Source of the DNA: an uncultured Lachnospiraceae bacterium
Lineage (GTDB): Bacteria > Bacillota > Clostridia > Lachnospirales > Lachnospiraceae
Direction of reading: 5' to 3'
Assembly (NCBI GenBank): GCA_947625775.1
Contig: CANQPM010000003.1
Span: 235,664-299,663 of the forward strand
DNA length: 64,000 bases
The position numbers were made by a program, and so were the translations under genes. Positions 44,613 to 53,359 of this stretch are shown in pieces; the stretch's first letter is position 1, and the number at the start of each line of letters is the position of its first letter. The notes beneath the pieces were generated by a model, which was given only the letters and a program-made list of their open reading frames with translations, searched no databases and had not been told where the DNA came from.

Positions 44613-46706
44613 ATGAATATTTACACGACCGACAAAATCAGGAACGTAGTCCTGCTTGGACACGGCGGAGCAGGCAAAACAAGCTTAGTTGAGTCAATGG
44701 CTTATCTTTCAGGCATTACCTCACGCATGGGCAGAGTGGAGGACGGCAACACAGTCAGCGATTTTGGCAAGGAGGAGCAGAAAAGAAGAATTTCAATCAG
44801 CACGTCAGTAGTGCCTATCGAATGGGAGGGCATCAAAATCAATGTGCTTGATTCTCCAGGATACTTTGACTTCATAGGCGAGGTCGAGGAGGCTATAAGC
44901 GCCGCTGATGCAGCCATTATCGTGGTTTCGGGCAAGTCAGGCGTAGAGGCGGGTACGGAGAAGGCATGGGAGCTCTGCGAGAAATACAAGCTGCCCCGCA
45001 TGATTTACGTTACAGGAATGGACGCGGACAACGCTTCATTTAAAAACGTGGTGGAAAAGCTCACGGATATGTACGGCAAGAAGATAGCGCCTTTCCATTT
45101 CCCCATCAGAGAGGATGAGAAGTTTGTCGGCTATGTAAATGTGGTAAGCGAGACTGGAAACCGCTGGAAAGGCAAAGACGTAGTAGAGTGCGATATTCCC
45201 GAATACAGCAAGGAAAATCTGTCGCTTTACAGGGAAACGCTTATGGAGGCGGTTGCTGAGACGAGCGAGGAATTTATGGAAAGGTATTTCGGCGGCGAGA
45301 CTTTTTCGGAGAATGAAATCCGCGCGGCGCTGCGCTCAAACGTGCTTGACGGCACGATAGTACCGATAAGCATGGGCTCAAACACGCTTTGCCAGGGCAC
45401 ATATGCGTTGCTTGACGATATAGTTAAATATCTGCCAAGCCCCGAAAATAAGAAGATTGCGGGCTTCAATATGAAGACAAACGAAGTGTTTGAGGCAAAC
45501 TACGACTTTTCAAAGCCGAAGTCAGCATATGTTTTCAAGACAATCGTAGATCCGTTTATAGGAAAATATTCGCTGATTAAGGTATGCTCGGGCGTATTTA
45601 AGTCAGACGATGTCATCTACAACAAGGATAAGGACATAGAGGAGAAAGTCAGCAAGCTTTACGTGCTTCAGGGCAGCAAGCCTATTGAGGTAAAGGAGCT
45701 CCACGCGGGCGATATCGGCGCGATTGCCAAGCTTACGGCGGCGCGCACGGGCAACACGCTTTCAACAAAGGCGACTGTTATCGAGTATGGCAAATTTGAG
45801 ATTTCAAAGCCTTACACGGCTATGCGCTACAAAGTGCCTAACAAAGGCGACATAGACAAGGTTTCACAGGCGCTGCAGAAGCTTTCTCACGAGGACCAGA
45901 CTTTAAAGGTTGTAAACGATATGGAAAACAGGCAGACGCTTCTCTACGGCATAGGAGACCAGCAGCTTGAAATTATCCAGAGCCGCCTTGTGAGCGAGTA
46001 TAAATGTGAGATAGAGCTTAGCAAGCCCAAGGTTGCGTTTAGGGAGACTATCAAGAAAAAATCAGACGTTGAGTACAAATATAAAAAGCAGTCGGGCGGA
46101 CATGGGCAGTACGGTCATGTCAAGATGCGCTTTGAGGCATCTGGAGAGCTTGACAAGCCGTATATATTTGAGCAGGAGGTAGTCGGCGGAGCAGTGCCGA
46201 AGAACTATTTCCCAGCGGTTGAAAAAGGTCTGCAGGAGTCTGTGCAGAGAGGACCTCTTGCGGCATATCCTGTAGTCGGAGTAAAGGCTGTGCTTTACGA
46301 CGGTTCATACCACCCTGTAGATTCATCGGAAATGGCGTTCAAGATGGCGACTATCCAGGCGTTTAAGAAGGGCATAATGGAGGCTTCGCCGATACTTCTC
46401 GAGCCGATAGTCAATCTGAAGGTCACAGTACCTGACAGGTACACGGGCGATATTATGGGCGATTTAAATAAGCGCCGCGGCAGAGTGCTTGGCATGAATC
46501 CGATCGGAAACGGCAAGCAGGTGATAGAGGCTGATATCCCTATGATGGAGCTTACTGGCTATTGCACGGTGCTGCGCTCAATGACAGGCGGGCGCGGAGA
46601 CTACGAGTATGAGTTTGCCAGATATGAGCAGGCGCCGAGCGACATACAGGAGGCAGAGGTAAAGGCGAGAGCAAGCAAGGTTGCCGAGAACTCAGCGGAC
46701 TTGTAA
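44613..46706 (+). CDS. Elongation factor G-like GTPase (FusA2 type)
   Basis: 697 residues from ATG 44613 (GAGG 6 nt upstream); ATG 44601 would add four residues. P-loop GHGGAGKTSL, G3 DSPGYFDF, and EF-G domains II-V (GHGQYGHVKMRFE, MTGGRGDYEYEF) are present. The G4 motif, normally NKMD, reads TGMD, so guanine recognition may differ. This is an EF-G paralogue group rather than main fusA, with roles often tied to ribosome stress. It does not closely resemble TetM-type protection proteins. Confidence 0.9.
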   Translation: MNIYTTDKIRNVVLLGHGGAGKTSLVESMAYLSGITSRMGRVEDGNTVSDFGKEEQKRRISISTSVVPIEWEGIKINVLDSPGYFDFIGEVEEAISAADAAIIVVSGKSGVEAGTEKAWELCEKYKLPRMIYVTGMDADNASFKNVVEKLTDMYGKKIAPFHFPIREDEKFVGYVNVVSETGNRWKGKDVVECDIPEYSKENLSLYRETLMEAVAETSEEFMERYFGGETFSENEIRAALRSNVLDGTIVPISMGSNTLCQGTYALLDDIVKYLPSPENKKIAGFNMKTNEVFEANYDFSKPKSAYVFKTIVDPFIGKYSLIKVCSGVFKSDDVIYNKDKDIEEKVSKLYVLQGSKPIEVKELHAGDIGAIAKLTAARTGNTLSTKATVIEYGKFEISKPYTAMRYKVPNKGDIDKVSQALQKLSHEDQTLKVVNDMENRQTLLYGIGDQQLEIIQSRLVSEYKCEIELSKPKVAFRETIKKKSDVEYKYKKQSGGHGQYGHVKMRFEASGELDKPYIFEQEVVGGAVPKNYFPAVEKGLQESVQRGPLAAYPVVGVKAVLYDGSYHPVDSSEMAFKMATIQAFKKGIMEASPILLEPIVNLKVTVPDRYTGDIMGDLNKRRGRVLGMNPIGNGKQVIEADIPMMELTGYCTVLRSMTGGRGDYEYEFARYEQAPSDIQEAEVKARASKVAENSADL

Positions 46707-46756
46707 AAAGCGGTGCGCGTAAGTCCTATGATATGTATTTTTCGTATAAAAATATG

Positions 46757-46783
46757 CAGCGGTGGAGTACGGCTCCACCGCTG
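46757..46783 (-). terminator. Hairpin terminator for the two-component operon
   Basis: 11-bp stem CAGCGGTGGAG/CTCCACCGCTG. On the minus strand it is followed by a T-rich tract (CATATTTTTATA). It lies after both the EF-G gene and the convergent kinase gene. Confidence 0.7.
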
Positions 46784-46843
46784 GCAAAGGAAATGCATAT
46801 GGCAGCAAAGTCTTAAACTTGATTTGAAAGCTGGGCAGCGCGG

Positions 46844-48100
46844 TCATAACGGAAGATACACAGTAAATGCAGCCCCGCCGTCAACCGTATCGCTCACTTC
46901 TATTCTGCCTTGATGTGCGCGGACAATTTCATACGCAATTGACAATCCTAACCCGAAGTGCCCCTTGACGCTTCGGGATTTTTCACATCTGTAGAAACGC
47001 TCAAAAATCCGCTTTTTTTCATCATCAGAAATACCGACACCAGTGTCAGAAACAGTAATCGCAAAATCCTGCGCCCGCATGGAAAGACTAAGCGTAATGC
47101 TGCCATTTTCAGGAGTATAGCTTATGGCGTTGTGAAGCAGTATCGCAATCACCTGTCCAATGCGCTTTTTGTCACACTCACATTTTGGCAGCGCATTGTC
47201 GGGAAGAGAGACCGTCAGGCGTATTTTCTTTGCATTTGCCATAGCCTCAAACGCTTCACCTGCGTTGAGTACAAGCGTATCAAGCTCGGCAGGGCTCTTT
47301 TCTATGTCAAACTGGTTGGCATCGCTTTGGCAGAGCATAAGCATATCCTCAACCAATGCGCTCATCCGCAGAGCCTCATTTTTGATTATGCCCATACTAT
47401 GGCTGTTTTCGTCGGACTGTTCAGCATAAGACAAAATTACGGCAAGCGGAGTCCGCAGCTCGTGTGACGCGGCGGCGACAAATTCGTTCTGCTTAATTCG
47501 GTTTTCCTCAATCGGGCGCAGGAGTCTGCCCGTGAAAAAATATGAAAATATCCAGATTGCGGCAAGCGCGGCGGATATTATTGAAAGGAAAAGGAAGCGT
47601 TGTCTTAATATCTGTCCCCTAATATTTGAAACAGGCATAACAATAAGTATTTCCAAGACGGATTTTTCCTTTTCATAAGTAATTACAAAGCAGTAATTTT
47701 TATTATATTGAAAGCTTTTGTATGAGCTTAGATAGGAGAGTGTGCTTTTGCCTATAGTGCCTGAGTTTTTATGATAATATTTCCAAATTTTAATGACAAG
47801 TGTGTCATATTTTGAGATTGCATTATTCTTATTATTGTACAAAAAAGGATGTCCGTTGTCTAAAACGGAAATATAGTAGCCGCCACCGCTTTCAAGCTGG
47901 GACAGCCATGTATATGAAAGCATGTCATTCTGTTCAAGGTTGTAGGCGATAGTATAGACATCGTTGTGGGCTGACAAAATGCGTGTCTGCATCAAATTTT
48001 TTTCGGAAATGAATAAATAGCCAAGCGTCATTATTACAAGTATGATTGTAGTAATGCCTCCGCTCAACAGCGTAAGGCGCAGACGGATTTTTTTAAACAT
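46844..48100 (-). CDS. Sensor histidine kinase
   Basis: 418 residues. Two membrane helices (about 10-30 and 165-185) frame an extracytoplasmic sensor segment of about 130 residues. The HisKA box is FVAAASHELRTPLAVILSYA; the ATPase N box is around VIAILLHNAISYTPENG; G boxes are DTGVGISDDEKKR and GLGLSIAYEIV. It should phosphorylate the response regulator encoded upstream on the same strand. Confidence 0.95.
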   Translation of the reverse strand: MFKKIRLRLTLLSGGITTIILVIMTLGYLFISEKNLMQTRILSAHNDVYTIAYNLEQNDMLSYTWLSQLESGGGYYISVLDNGHPFLYNNKNNAISKYDTLVIKIWKYYHKNSGTIGKSTLSYLSSYKSFQYNKNYCFVITYEKEKSVLEILIVMPVSNIRGQILRQRFLFLSIISAALAAIWIFSYFFTGRLLRPIEENRIKQNEFVAAASHELRTPLAVILSYAEQSDENSHSMGIIKNEALRMSALVEDMLMLCQSDANQFDIEKSPAELDTLVLNAGEAFEAMANAKKIRLTVSLPDNALPKCECDKKRIGQVIAILLHNAISYTPENGSITLSLSMRAQDFAITVSDTGVGISDDEKKRIFERFYRCEKSRSVKGHFGLGLSIAYEIVRAHQGRIEVSDTVDGGAAFTVYLPL

Positions 48101-48211
48101 AATTGCCTCGTTTTTTGCGCTGCCTATTGCGCAATGTCATATTAATGCGGGATTTTTACACTTTATCTTCACCAAAAAACTGTGTTATTGAAAAGATTGG
48201 CGGCTGTATAT

Positions 48212-48892
48212 TTATGTTGTCCTTGCTTCAAGAAAATATCCGATGCCGCGCACAGTCCTAAGCTCCAAGCTGCTGCCGACATTTTTTAAGCGCCGCCGCA
48301 GAAAGTGTATATAATTGTCGAGATTTCCCTCCTCCACGTCGCTGTCAGGCCCCCATACCTTTAAAAGCAGCGTGCCTCTGGGAATAGTCTGGTTAGGGCT
48401 TCTCAGAAATACCTCGAGCAGCGCGCCCTCACGGTTTGAGAGCGAACAGCTTTCGCCATTGCAGCTTAAAACATTGCTGTCGGCATTGTAGCTGATGTCG
48501 GCAAGCTCCAGCGTATTTGTCATATTTATCGTGAGCGAGCGCCTTGTGACGCACTGTATTCTCGCGATAAGCTCCTCAAATTCAAACGGTTTTACAAGGT
48601 AATCGTCTGCTCCGAGATTAAGCCCCGTCACCTTATCGCCGAGCGTGCCAAGGGCTGTGATGATGATCACAGGGACAGCTATGTTTTCAGCGCGGAGCTT
48701 TTGCAGAACCTTTGTGCCGTCCATATGCGGCAGCATGCGGTCGAGCAGGATTACGTCGTGGATATTCTGCTCGGCATAATAAAGCGCCTCGTCGCCGTCA
48801 GAGCAGGAGTCCACATCAAATCCGCGCGCCGCGAGGCGCTTTGTGAGCGATTTGTTCAAATTTTCATCATCTTCCGCGAGCAAAATGCGCAT
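48212..48892 (-). CDS. OmpR-family response regulator
   Basis: 226 residues from the ATG with GGAGG 8 nt upstream on the minus strand. The receiver domain has DD acidic pocket LLAEDDENL, phospho-acceptor DVILLDRMLPHMDG, and GADDYLVKPFEF with the switch Lys. The C-terminal winged helix has SNREGALLEVFLR and the recognition helix GNLDNYIHFLRRRL. It probably acts with the adjacent kinase. A 13-bp inverted repeat upstream may be its operator. Confidence 0.95.
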   Translation of the reverse strand: MRILLAEDDENLNKSLTKRLAARGFDVDSCSDGDEALYYAEQNIHDVILLDRMLPHMDGTKVLQKLRAENIAVPVIIITALGTLGDKVTGLNLGADDYLVKPFEFEELIARIQCVTRRSLTINMTNTLELADISYNADSNVLSCNGESCSLSNREGALLEVFLRSPNQTIPRGTLLLKVWGPDSDVEEGNLDNYIHFLRRRLKNVGSSLELRTVRGIGYFLEARTT

Positions 48893-48930
48893 AATAAAAG
48901 CCTCCATATGTAAAATAATGCATAAAAATA

Positions 48931-48973
48931 TTATACTATATTAGTCATGACACACAAGTTTAATATAGTATAA
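48931..48973. promoter_or_regulatory. 13-bp inverted repeat between regulator and toxin-antitoxin genes
   Basis: TTATACTATATTA (48931-48943) and its perfect complement TAATATAGTATAA (48961-48973), spaced 17 bp. It lies upstream of the response regulator. It could be an operator or a pair of divergent -10 elements. Confidence 0.5.
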
Positions 48974-49042
48974 CACAAAAGCCTCTAAGAAATCTCTAAA
49001 AATAATTATTAACTCTATAAATATAAAATGTATATTAAATGA

Positions 49043-49072
49043 TTGACACAGCATATAATAATAATGTAAAAT
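49043..49072 (+). promoter_or_regulatory. Promoter of the RelB/Txe pair
   Basis: -35 TTGACA (49043-49048), 18-bp spacer and -10 TAAAAT (49067-49072), 26 bp before the antitoxin start. ATGATATCAT near the start codon is palindromic and may be an autoregulatory site. Confidence 0.6.
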
Positions 49073-49098
49073 ACAATCAAAGGAAGGGAGATGATATC

Positions 49099-49368
49099 AT
49101 GGCACATACAACACAAGTCAATTTTCGTATAGACGAAGATGTCAAACGCAGCGCGGAAAAGGTGCTTGACGAGATAGGGCTTTCTATGTCAGCTGCTATT
49201 ACTGTATTTTTAAAGAAGGTAAGCAGAGAGCATCGCATACCGTTTGAGATGTCCGCAGATCCGTTTTATTCGGAAAGTAATATGCGTTATCTGGAAAAGA
49301 TAAAGAAAGATATTGACGAAGGCAAAGCGCATTTTGAGGAGCATGACTTAATAGAGGTGGAGGATTAA
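49099..49368 (+). CDS. RelB/DinJ-family antitoxin
   Basis: 89 residues from ATG 49099 with GAAGGGAG upstream; the ATG at 49039 lies within the promoter and is rejected. The ribbon-helix-helix N-terminus (QVNFRIDEDVKRSAEKVLDE, GLSMSAAITVFLKKVS) is the DNA-binding and dimer unit. The C-terminus (about 55-89) is toxin-binding. The stop overlaps the toxin ATG by one base. Confidence 0.93.
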   Translation: MAHTTQVNFRIDEDVKRSAEKVLDEIGLSMSAAITVFLKKVSREHRIPFEMSADPFYSESNMRYLEKIKKDIDEGKAHFEEHDLIEVED

Positions 49369-49628
49369 TGCGGATATTATGGGAAGACAGAGCTTGGTCC
49401 GATTACCTATATTGGCAAGGGCAAGACAGAAAAACACTGAAAAAGATAAATAATATCATAACGGATATTATGCGAAGTCCATATAAAGGCATAGGAAAAC
49501 CAGAGCCTTTAAAGGAAAAACTAAGCAGATTTTGGAGCAGAAGGATTGACGAAACAAACAGGATAGTTTATTACGAAAAAGACGGTATTATTTATGTAGT
49601 GTCCTGCAAAGGCCACTACGACAACTAA
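49368..49628 (+). CDS. Txe/YoeB-family mRNA interferase toxin
   Basis: 86 residues. The RelE-fold toxin of the YoeB/Txe branch; GKPEPLKEKLSRFWSRRIDE and the C-terminal SCKGHYDN hold the catalytic Glu/Arg and the His-Tyr pair. It cleaves mRNA in the ribosomal A site. It is intact, with a matching antitoxin immediately upstream. Confidence 0.95.
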   Translation: MRILWEDRAWSDYLYWQGQDRKTLKKINNIITDIMRSPYKGIGKPEPLKEKLSRFWSRRIDETNRIVYYEKDGIIYVVSCKGHYDN

Positions 49629-49650
49629 AAAGTAAAATCAAATCACAAAA

Positions 49651-49699
49651 GTGCAGACGTTAGAAAAAAACACCTCTAACGCCCTGCACTTATTTTTTT
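49651..49699 (+). terminator. Terminator after the toxin gene
   Basis: GTGCAG and ACGTTAGA pair with TCTAACG and CTGCAC (49651-49689), followed by a T-rich run to 49699. Confidence 0.85.
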
Positions 49700-49826
49700 C
49701 CAAAAAATCCACCGTTAGAGAATCATTAGAGAAAACTATGCTAATATAAAACCACAAAATCCAAAAAACTGTCCGAAAAACGGATTTAAGATTAAGCCGC
49801 AGACAGCGGCATTGAGGAGGAAAAAA

Positions 49827-52241
49827 ATGAAAATAAAGTCAGCAAAGAAATTTATGACACGCCTGTCACCTATAATAATGGCAACAGCGCTTACTGCTGC
49901 CATAACAGGCTGCGGCGCAAAGGATTTAACCGATTTGACAGGCGCAGACGCGGCGCAGACACAGGAAAGCGCCATAAGCGACACCCCCGTAAATAACAGC
50001 GGAAGCACAGACGCGGACGAAGACGCGCAAAGCTCAGCAATGGGACGTTATATAGGCACGACAGTGCTTGAAGCCGATGACACGCAGGATGAGGCGTTTG
50101 TCACAAAAATGAACGACGGCACGCTCACGCTGTACCGTTCAAACAGCCTTACATATGCACTGTTAGATGAATACGATATTGACGGAATGTACACATCGGA
50201 CGACAATGGCAGCACATGGACGCCAGTGGACATGAAGGAAAAATACAAGGCGCTTGCGGAGGAAGACATTTCATATATAGTAGACAGCAAGATTTCAAGT
50301 GACGGAACTATAGCGGTTGGATATGCATTAGACGGTGATGACGGACTGGAAAATGTACAGTATATGCTTGTATATCCCGACGGCAGCACAAAAAAAATCG
50401 AGTCTAAGCTTACCGCAGACGACAAGTGGGTAAAATACTTCTGCTTTAACGAAAACGGCAGGCTGTTCGCTTCAACGCTTGGGGCAAGGGTTTATGAGAT
50501 AAACACGCAGGATGGCAGCATGACGCAGGTTCTTGCGTCAGATGATTTTATAAACCAGATATCCTGCCACGGCGACATTCTTATGATTACCACAGGTGAC
50601 AAAATCGCGCTGTACGACATGAAAAGCAAAAGCTACATAGAAGATACGGTATGGGACGATTTTATAAAGGAAAATATCGGCGATCTTTTTGACAGTTGGG
50701 ACAGAGGACATGTGGCAGTATCGTTTATGGACGACGACGCGGTGTATGTAGTATGCTCAAAGGGCTTGTACCGCCATATAATCGGCGGCAGTGCGATAGA
50801 GCAGATAATTGACGGAAATTCCACGCAGCTTGCCGATCCGTCACATCTTATCACGGACGCAGTAATGGTTGACGATCAGGAATTTATCGTGAATTTCACG
50901 GACAACAGGACAGTGAAATTTGCGTATGACGCAAGCGTTCCGACAGTGCCAAGCGACAGGCTTACTATTTACAGCCTAAAGGAAAATGACACAGTAAAGC
51001 AGGCGATTGCCGCGTACCAGACTGAAAATCCCGACGTGTATGTTGAGTACAAAATCGGCATGGACGGCGATGCGGTCACGAGAGATGACGCGCTCAAAAA
51101 TTTAAGCACTGAGCTTCTGAGCGGCGAAGGTCCAGACGTGCTTGTGCTTGATGATATGTCGGCGGACACGTATATAAATCAGGGAATTTTGAGCGACATG
51201 AGCGAAATTGTGAGTGAGATAGACGCGGCGGACGGGCTTTTCATGAATTTAGTTGAGCCGCTTTATGTGGGCGAGAGCCTTTATATGGTGCCTGCGGAAT
51301 TTACGCTGCCAGCGGTTGCGGGCGACAAGGACGTGCTTAAAAGCGCGGATGGCATTGGCGATATAGCCGATTTTATTGAGGAGATAAGAAATATAAAGCC
51401 AGAGGGCAATTTGCTTTCCATAGCGCGGGCAAGCGGCATATTAAAGAAATTTATGCATATTTGTGAGCCAGGCTGGACGGACGAAAGCGGAAATATAGAC
51501 GAGGACGGCATAAAAAATTTTCTTGAACAGACAAAGCGCATATATGAGGCGCAGATGAGCGGTCTGTCACAGAAGGAAATTGACACTTATAACAGGTGGA
51601 ATGACAGTGACAGGGAGGACGGCGAAAAGCAGGAGGACAGCAAATATTTCTATTCGATATCAGTGATGGTATCTGATGATGGAAAGGCGAGCTGTACCTT
51701 TGGGGAGCTTGATTCAATGCTGAGCTATGCGAATCTTATAACTTTGCCGAGAAACAGCGGAATGGAAAATATGACGCTTATGCCGATAAGCGGTGATGAG
51801 GGCAGTATTTATGTGCCTAAGACGATGCTTGGCATAAATGCGGCGGCGAAAAACAGCCAGAATGCTCAGGATTTTGTGAAGACTATGTTTAGTCAGGATG
51901 TGCAGGATTCACTTCATAATGGGTATCCGCTTAACAGGAAATCGTTTGATGATATTTTTGTGGTTGATCCGAAGTTTGTGGCGGATGATGGCGGGTTTAT
52001 GTATTATAGTTCTGTAGATGAGGATGGGAATGAGAGTAGTCGTGTTACTTATGTGCCGACGGATGAGCAGAAGATGCTTTTGAAGGGGTGGATAGAGCAG
52101 GCGGATGTGCCGTATATCAGCGACAAAGTGCTTGAAGATGCGGTAATCGCAGAGGGCGAGAAATACCTTGACGGAGAGCAGAGCGTTGATGACGCGGTTG
52201 AGGCGATAATGGATAAGGTGATGATTTATGTTGCGGAATAA
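49827..52241 (+). CDS. Lipoprotein with N-terminal propeller-like region and solute-binding domain
   Basis: 804 residues from ATG 49827 (GAGGAGG upstream). A lipobox ends at Cys29 (LTAAITGC). Residues about 75-380 have repeated strand motifs with YTSDDNGSTWTPV and similar, like a BNR or beta-propeller. Residues about 385-800 resemble an ABC sugar-type solute-binding protein (LTIYSLKENDTVKQAIAAYQ, LLSGEGPDVLVLDDM). The fusion is unusual. With the two permeases downstream it could feed a CUT1-like importer, or sense a ligand for it. No ATPase gene is in the locus. The 3' end is G/T-rich. Confidence 0.8.
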   Translation: MKIKSAKKFMTRLSPIIMATALTAAITGCGAKDLTDLTGADAAQTQESAISDTPVNNSGSTDADEDAQSSAMGRYIGTTVLEADDTQDEAFVTKMNDGTLTLYRSNSLTYALLDEYDIDGMYTSDDNGSTWTPVDMKEKYKALAEEDISYIVDSKISSDGTIAVGYALDGDDGLENVQYMLVYPDGSTKKIESKLTADDKWVKYFCFNENGRLFASTLGARVYEINTQDGSMTQVLASDDFINQISCHGDILMITTGDKIALYDMKSKSYIEDTVWDDFIKENIGDLFDSWDRGHVAVSFMDDDAVYVVCSKGLYRHIIGGSAIEQIIDGNSTQLADPSHLITDAVMVDDQEFIVNFTDNRTVKFAYDASVPTVPSDRLTIYSLKENDTVKQAIAAYQTENPDVYVEYKIGMDGDAVTRDDALKNLSTELLSGEGPDVLVLDDMSADTYINQGILSDMSEIVSEIDAADGLFMNLVEPLYVGESLYMVPAEFTLPAVAGDKDVLKSADGIGDIADFIEEIRNIKPEGNLLSIARASGILKKFMHICEPGWTDESGNIDEDGIKNFLEQTKRIYEAQMSGLSQKEIDTYNRWNDSDREDGEKQEDSKYFYSISVMVSDDGKASCTFGELDSMLSYANLITLPRNSGMENMTLMPISGDEGSIYVPKTMLGINAAAKNSQNAQDFVKTMFSQDVQDSLHNGYPLNRKSFDDIFVVDPKFVADDGGFMYYSSVDEDGNESSRVTYVPTDEQKMLLKGWIEQADVPYISDKVLEDAVIAEGEKYLDGEQSVDDAVEAIMDKVMIYVAE

Positions 52242-52258
52242 AACAATGTTGCCTAAAA

Positions 52259-52302
52259 TTTTCTAAATGTTTGGAAAAATGCAAGGGTGGCGCTTTTTCA
52301 TG
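52259..52302 (+). repeat. Dispersed hairpin repeat, second copy
   Basis: TTTCTAAATGTTTGGAAAAA followed by TGCAAGGG and GGCGCTTTTTC resembles 30861-30907, with the stem partly eroded. Confidence 0.4.
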
Positions 52303-52328
52303 GGTGTCGTGAAAGGTTTTTGGCAGCC

Positions 52329-52417
52329 GTCCGAATTTGTGCGAAATATACAAAAACGCGGTGCAGTGCTCCGCAAGGCACCGCTTATTTTGTATATTTC
52401 TCCCAAATTCTATGTTG
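52329..52417 (+). repeat. Palindromic repeat copy A
   Basis: Starts GTCCGAATTTGTGCGAAATA. Its arms GAAATATACAAAA and TTTTGTATATTTC enclose a CGCGGTGC/GCACCGC stem. Ends CCCAAATTCTATGTTG. Confidence 0.75.
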
Positions 52418-52477
52418 TGGAAAGGGCTTTTGTGGAGGATTAGAGGTAGTTGGTAATGGCGGTAGGGTTTCGCTGCA

Positions 52478-52570
52478 GTCCGAATTTAGTCAAAATATAT
52501 AAAATCGCGACTTGGTGCGCGATGCGAATCGTCGCGTATTTTATATATTTTGCCTAAATTCTACGTTATT
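52478..52570 (+). repeat. Palindromic repeat copy B
   Basis: Starts GTCCGAATTTAGTCAAAATA. Arms AAAATATATAAAAT and ATTTTATATATTTT enclose a CGCGAC/GTCGCG stem. Ends GCCTAAATTCTACGTTATT. Flanks of both copies match while the stem bases differ but still pair. Confidence 0.8.
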
Positions 52571-52585
52571 GAGCTTGAATGTCAA

Positions 52586-52617
52586 TTATATATATTTTGC
52601 CTAAATTATGCGTTTGA
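52586..52617 (+). repeat. Half copy of the palindromic repeat
   Basis: TATATATTTTGCCTAAATTA followed by TGCGTTTGA; the right arm only, next to copy B. Confidence 0.6.
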
Positions 52618-52685
52618 GTGGAAATATAATGGCGGCGGAGGATTGAAGTATAAGAAATTATAGAAAAAGGAGTGCAATAAATAAG

Positions 52686-53192
52686 ATGAAGAAAAGTATG
52701 ATTATAGTTAGTGCTGCTTTGTGTATGGTTTTGGCGGGTTGTGGAAAAGAGAGTGGCGAGGGTGGCGTTGATGTGATAAATTTTCAGGCGGCGGGGGCGG
52801 AAACGGATGTGCAGCAGGCTGAAGATATGGAAAATACAGCCGAAAAGCAGGCAGACGCAAGTGAGAGCGGGCAATCAGCTAATGATGAGCTGGTAGGTGA
52901 TATTGAGTCGATAGAAGACGGCGGGTTTACGATATCGAAGGTAGAGACTGAGGAAAAATATGACGGAGTGGAGATAGCGGTTGCAAGTCTTGAGGACAAG
53001 GTATTTGTGCGTGTGACATATAGCGACTCTACAAAGTTTGTTATGTGTACTGTAATAGACGGGGTTAATGGTCAATATACAGATGCTGCGGCTTCTGATT
53101 TAGAAAAAGGAAGGTTGGTAAATATGGAAGGAGTATATGAGGGCGGAGAATTTGCGGCGCAAAAGGTCACGATTTACGATTTTAATGATTAA
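52686..53192 (+). CDS. Small lipoprotein of unknown function
   Basis: 168 residues. Lipoprotein signal with Cys19 in MVLAGC. An acidic Glu/Asp/Ser-rich linker (residues 30-75) precedes a small beta domain (FTISKVETEEKYDGVEIAVA, FVRVTYSDSTKFVMCTV). A second Cys is in the mature part. No family recognised. It lies between the solute-binding lipoprotein and the permeases, so a surface or sensor role in the same system is likely but unproven. Confidence 0.75.
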   Translation: MKKSMIIVSAALCMVLAGCGKESGEGGVDVINFQAAGAETDVQQAEDMENTAEKQADASESGQSANDELVGDIESIEDGGFTISKVETEEKYDGVEIAVASLEDKVFVRVTYSDSTKFVMCTVIDGVNGQYTDAAASDLEKGRLVNMEGVYEGGEFAAQKVTIYDFND

Positions 53193-53359
53193 CCAGTTGC
53201 CTTATATTTTGGTATAGGCAAATCCAGCTAACTATCAGGGTAAGGCATAGGTTACAAGGTATATGGCGCAGTGAATATGAAACACTTTTGCAAGAGTGTC
53301 ACGAAAATGTATAAGGCATAGATTATAAGATATATGGCACAGGAGGACGGCACACGGCT

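Larger units (their letters stand above)
52242..52685. other. 444-bp repeat-rich intergenic region
   Basis: No gene. It holds two full copies and one half copy of the palindromic repeat, plus one copy of the 30.9-kb repeat at 52259-52302. See the separate repeat entries. Confidence 0.7.

Noticed and set aside
49039..49098. Extended start of the RelB-like antitoxin
   Set aside because: The extra 20 codons cover the TTGACA/TAAAAT promoter; the ATG at 49099 has the RBS.
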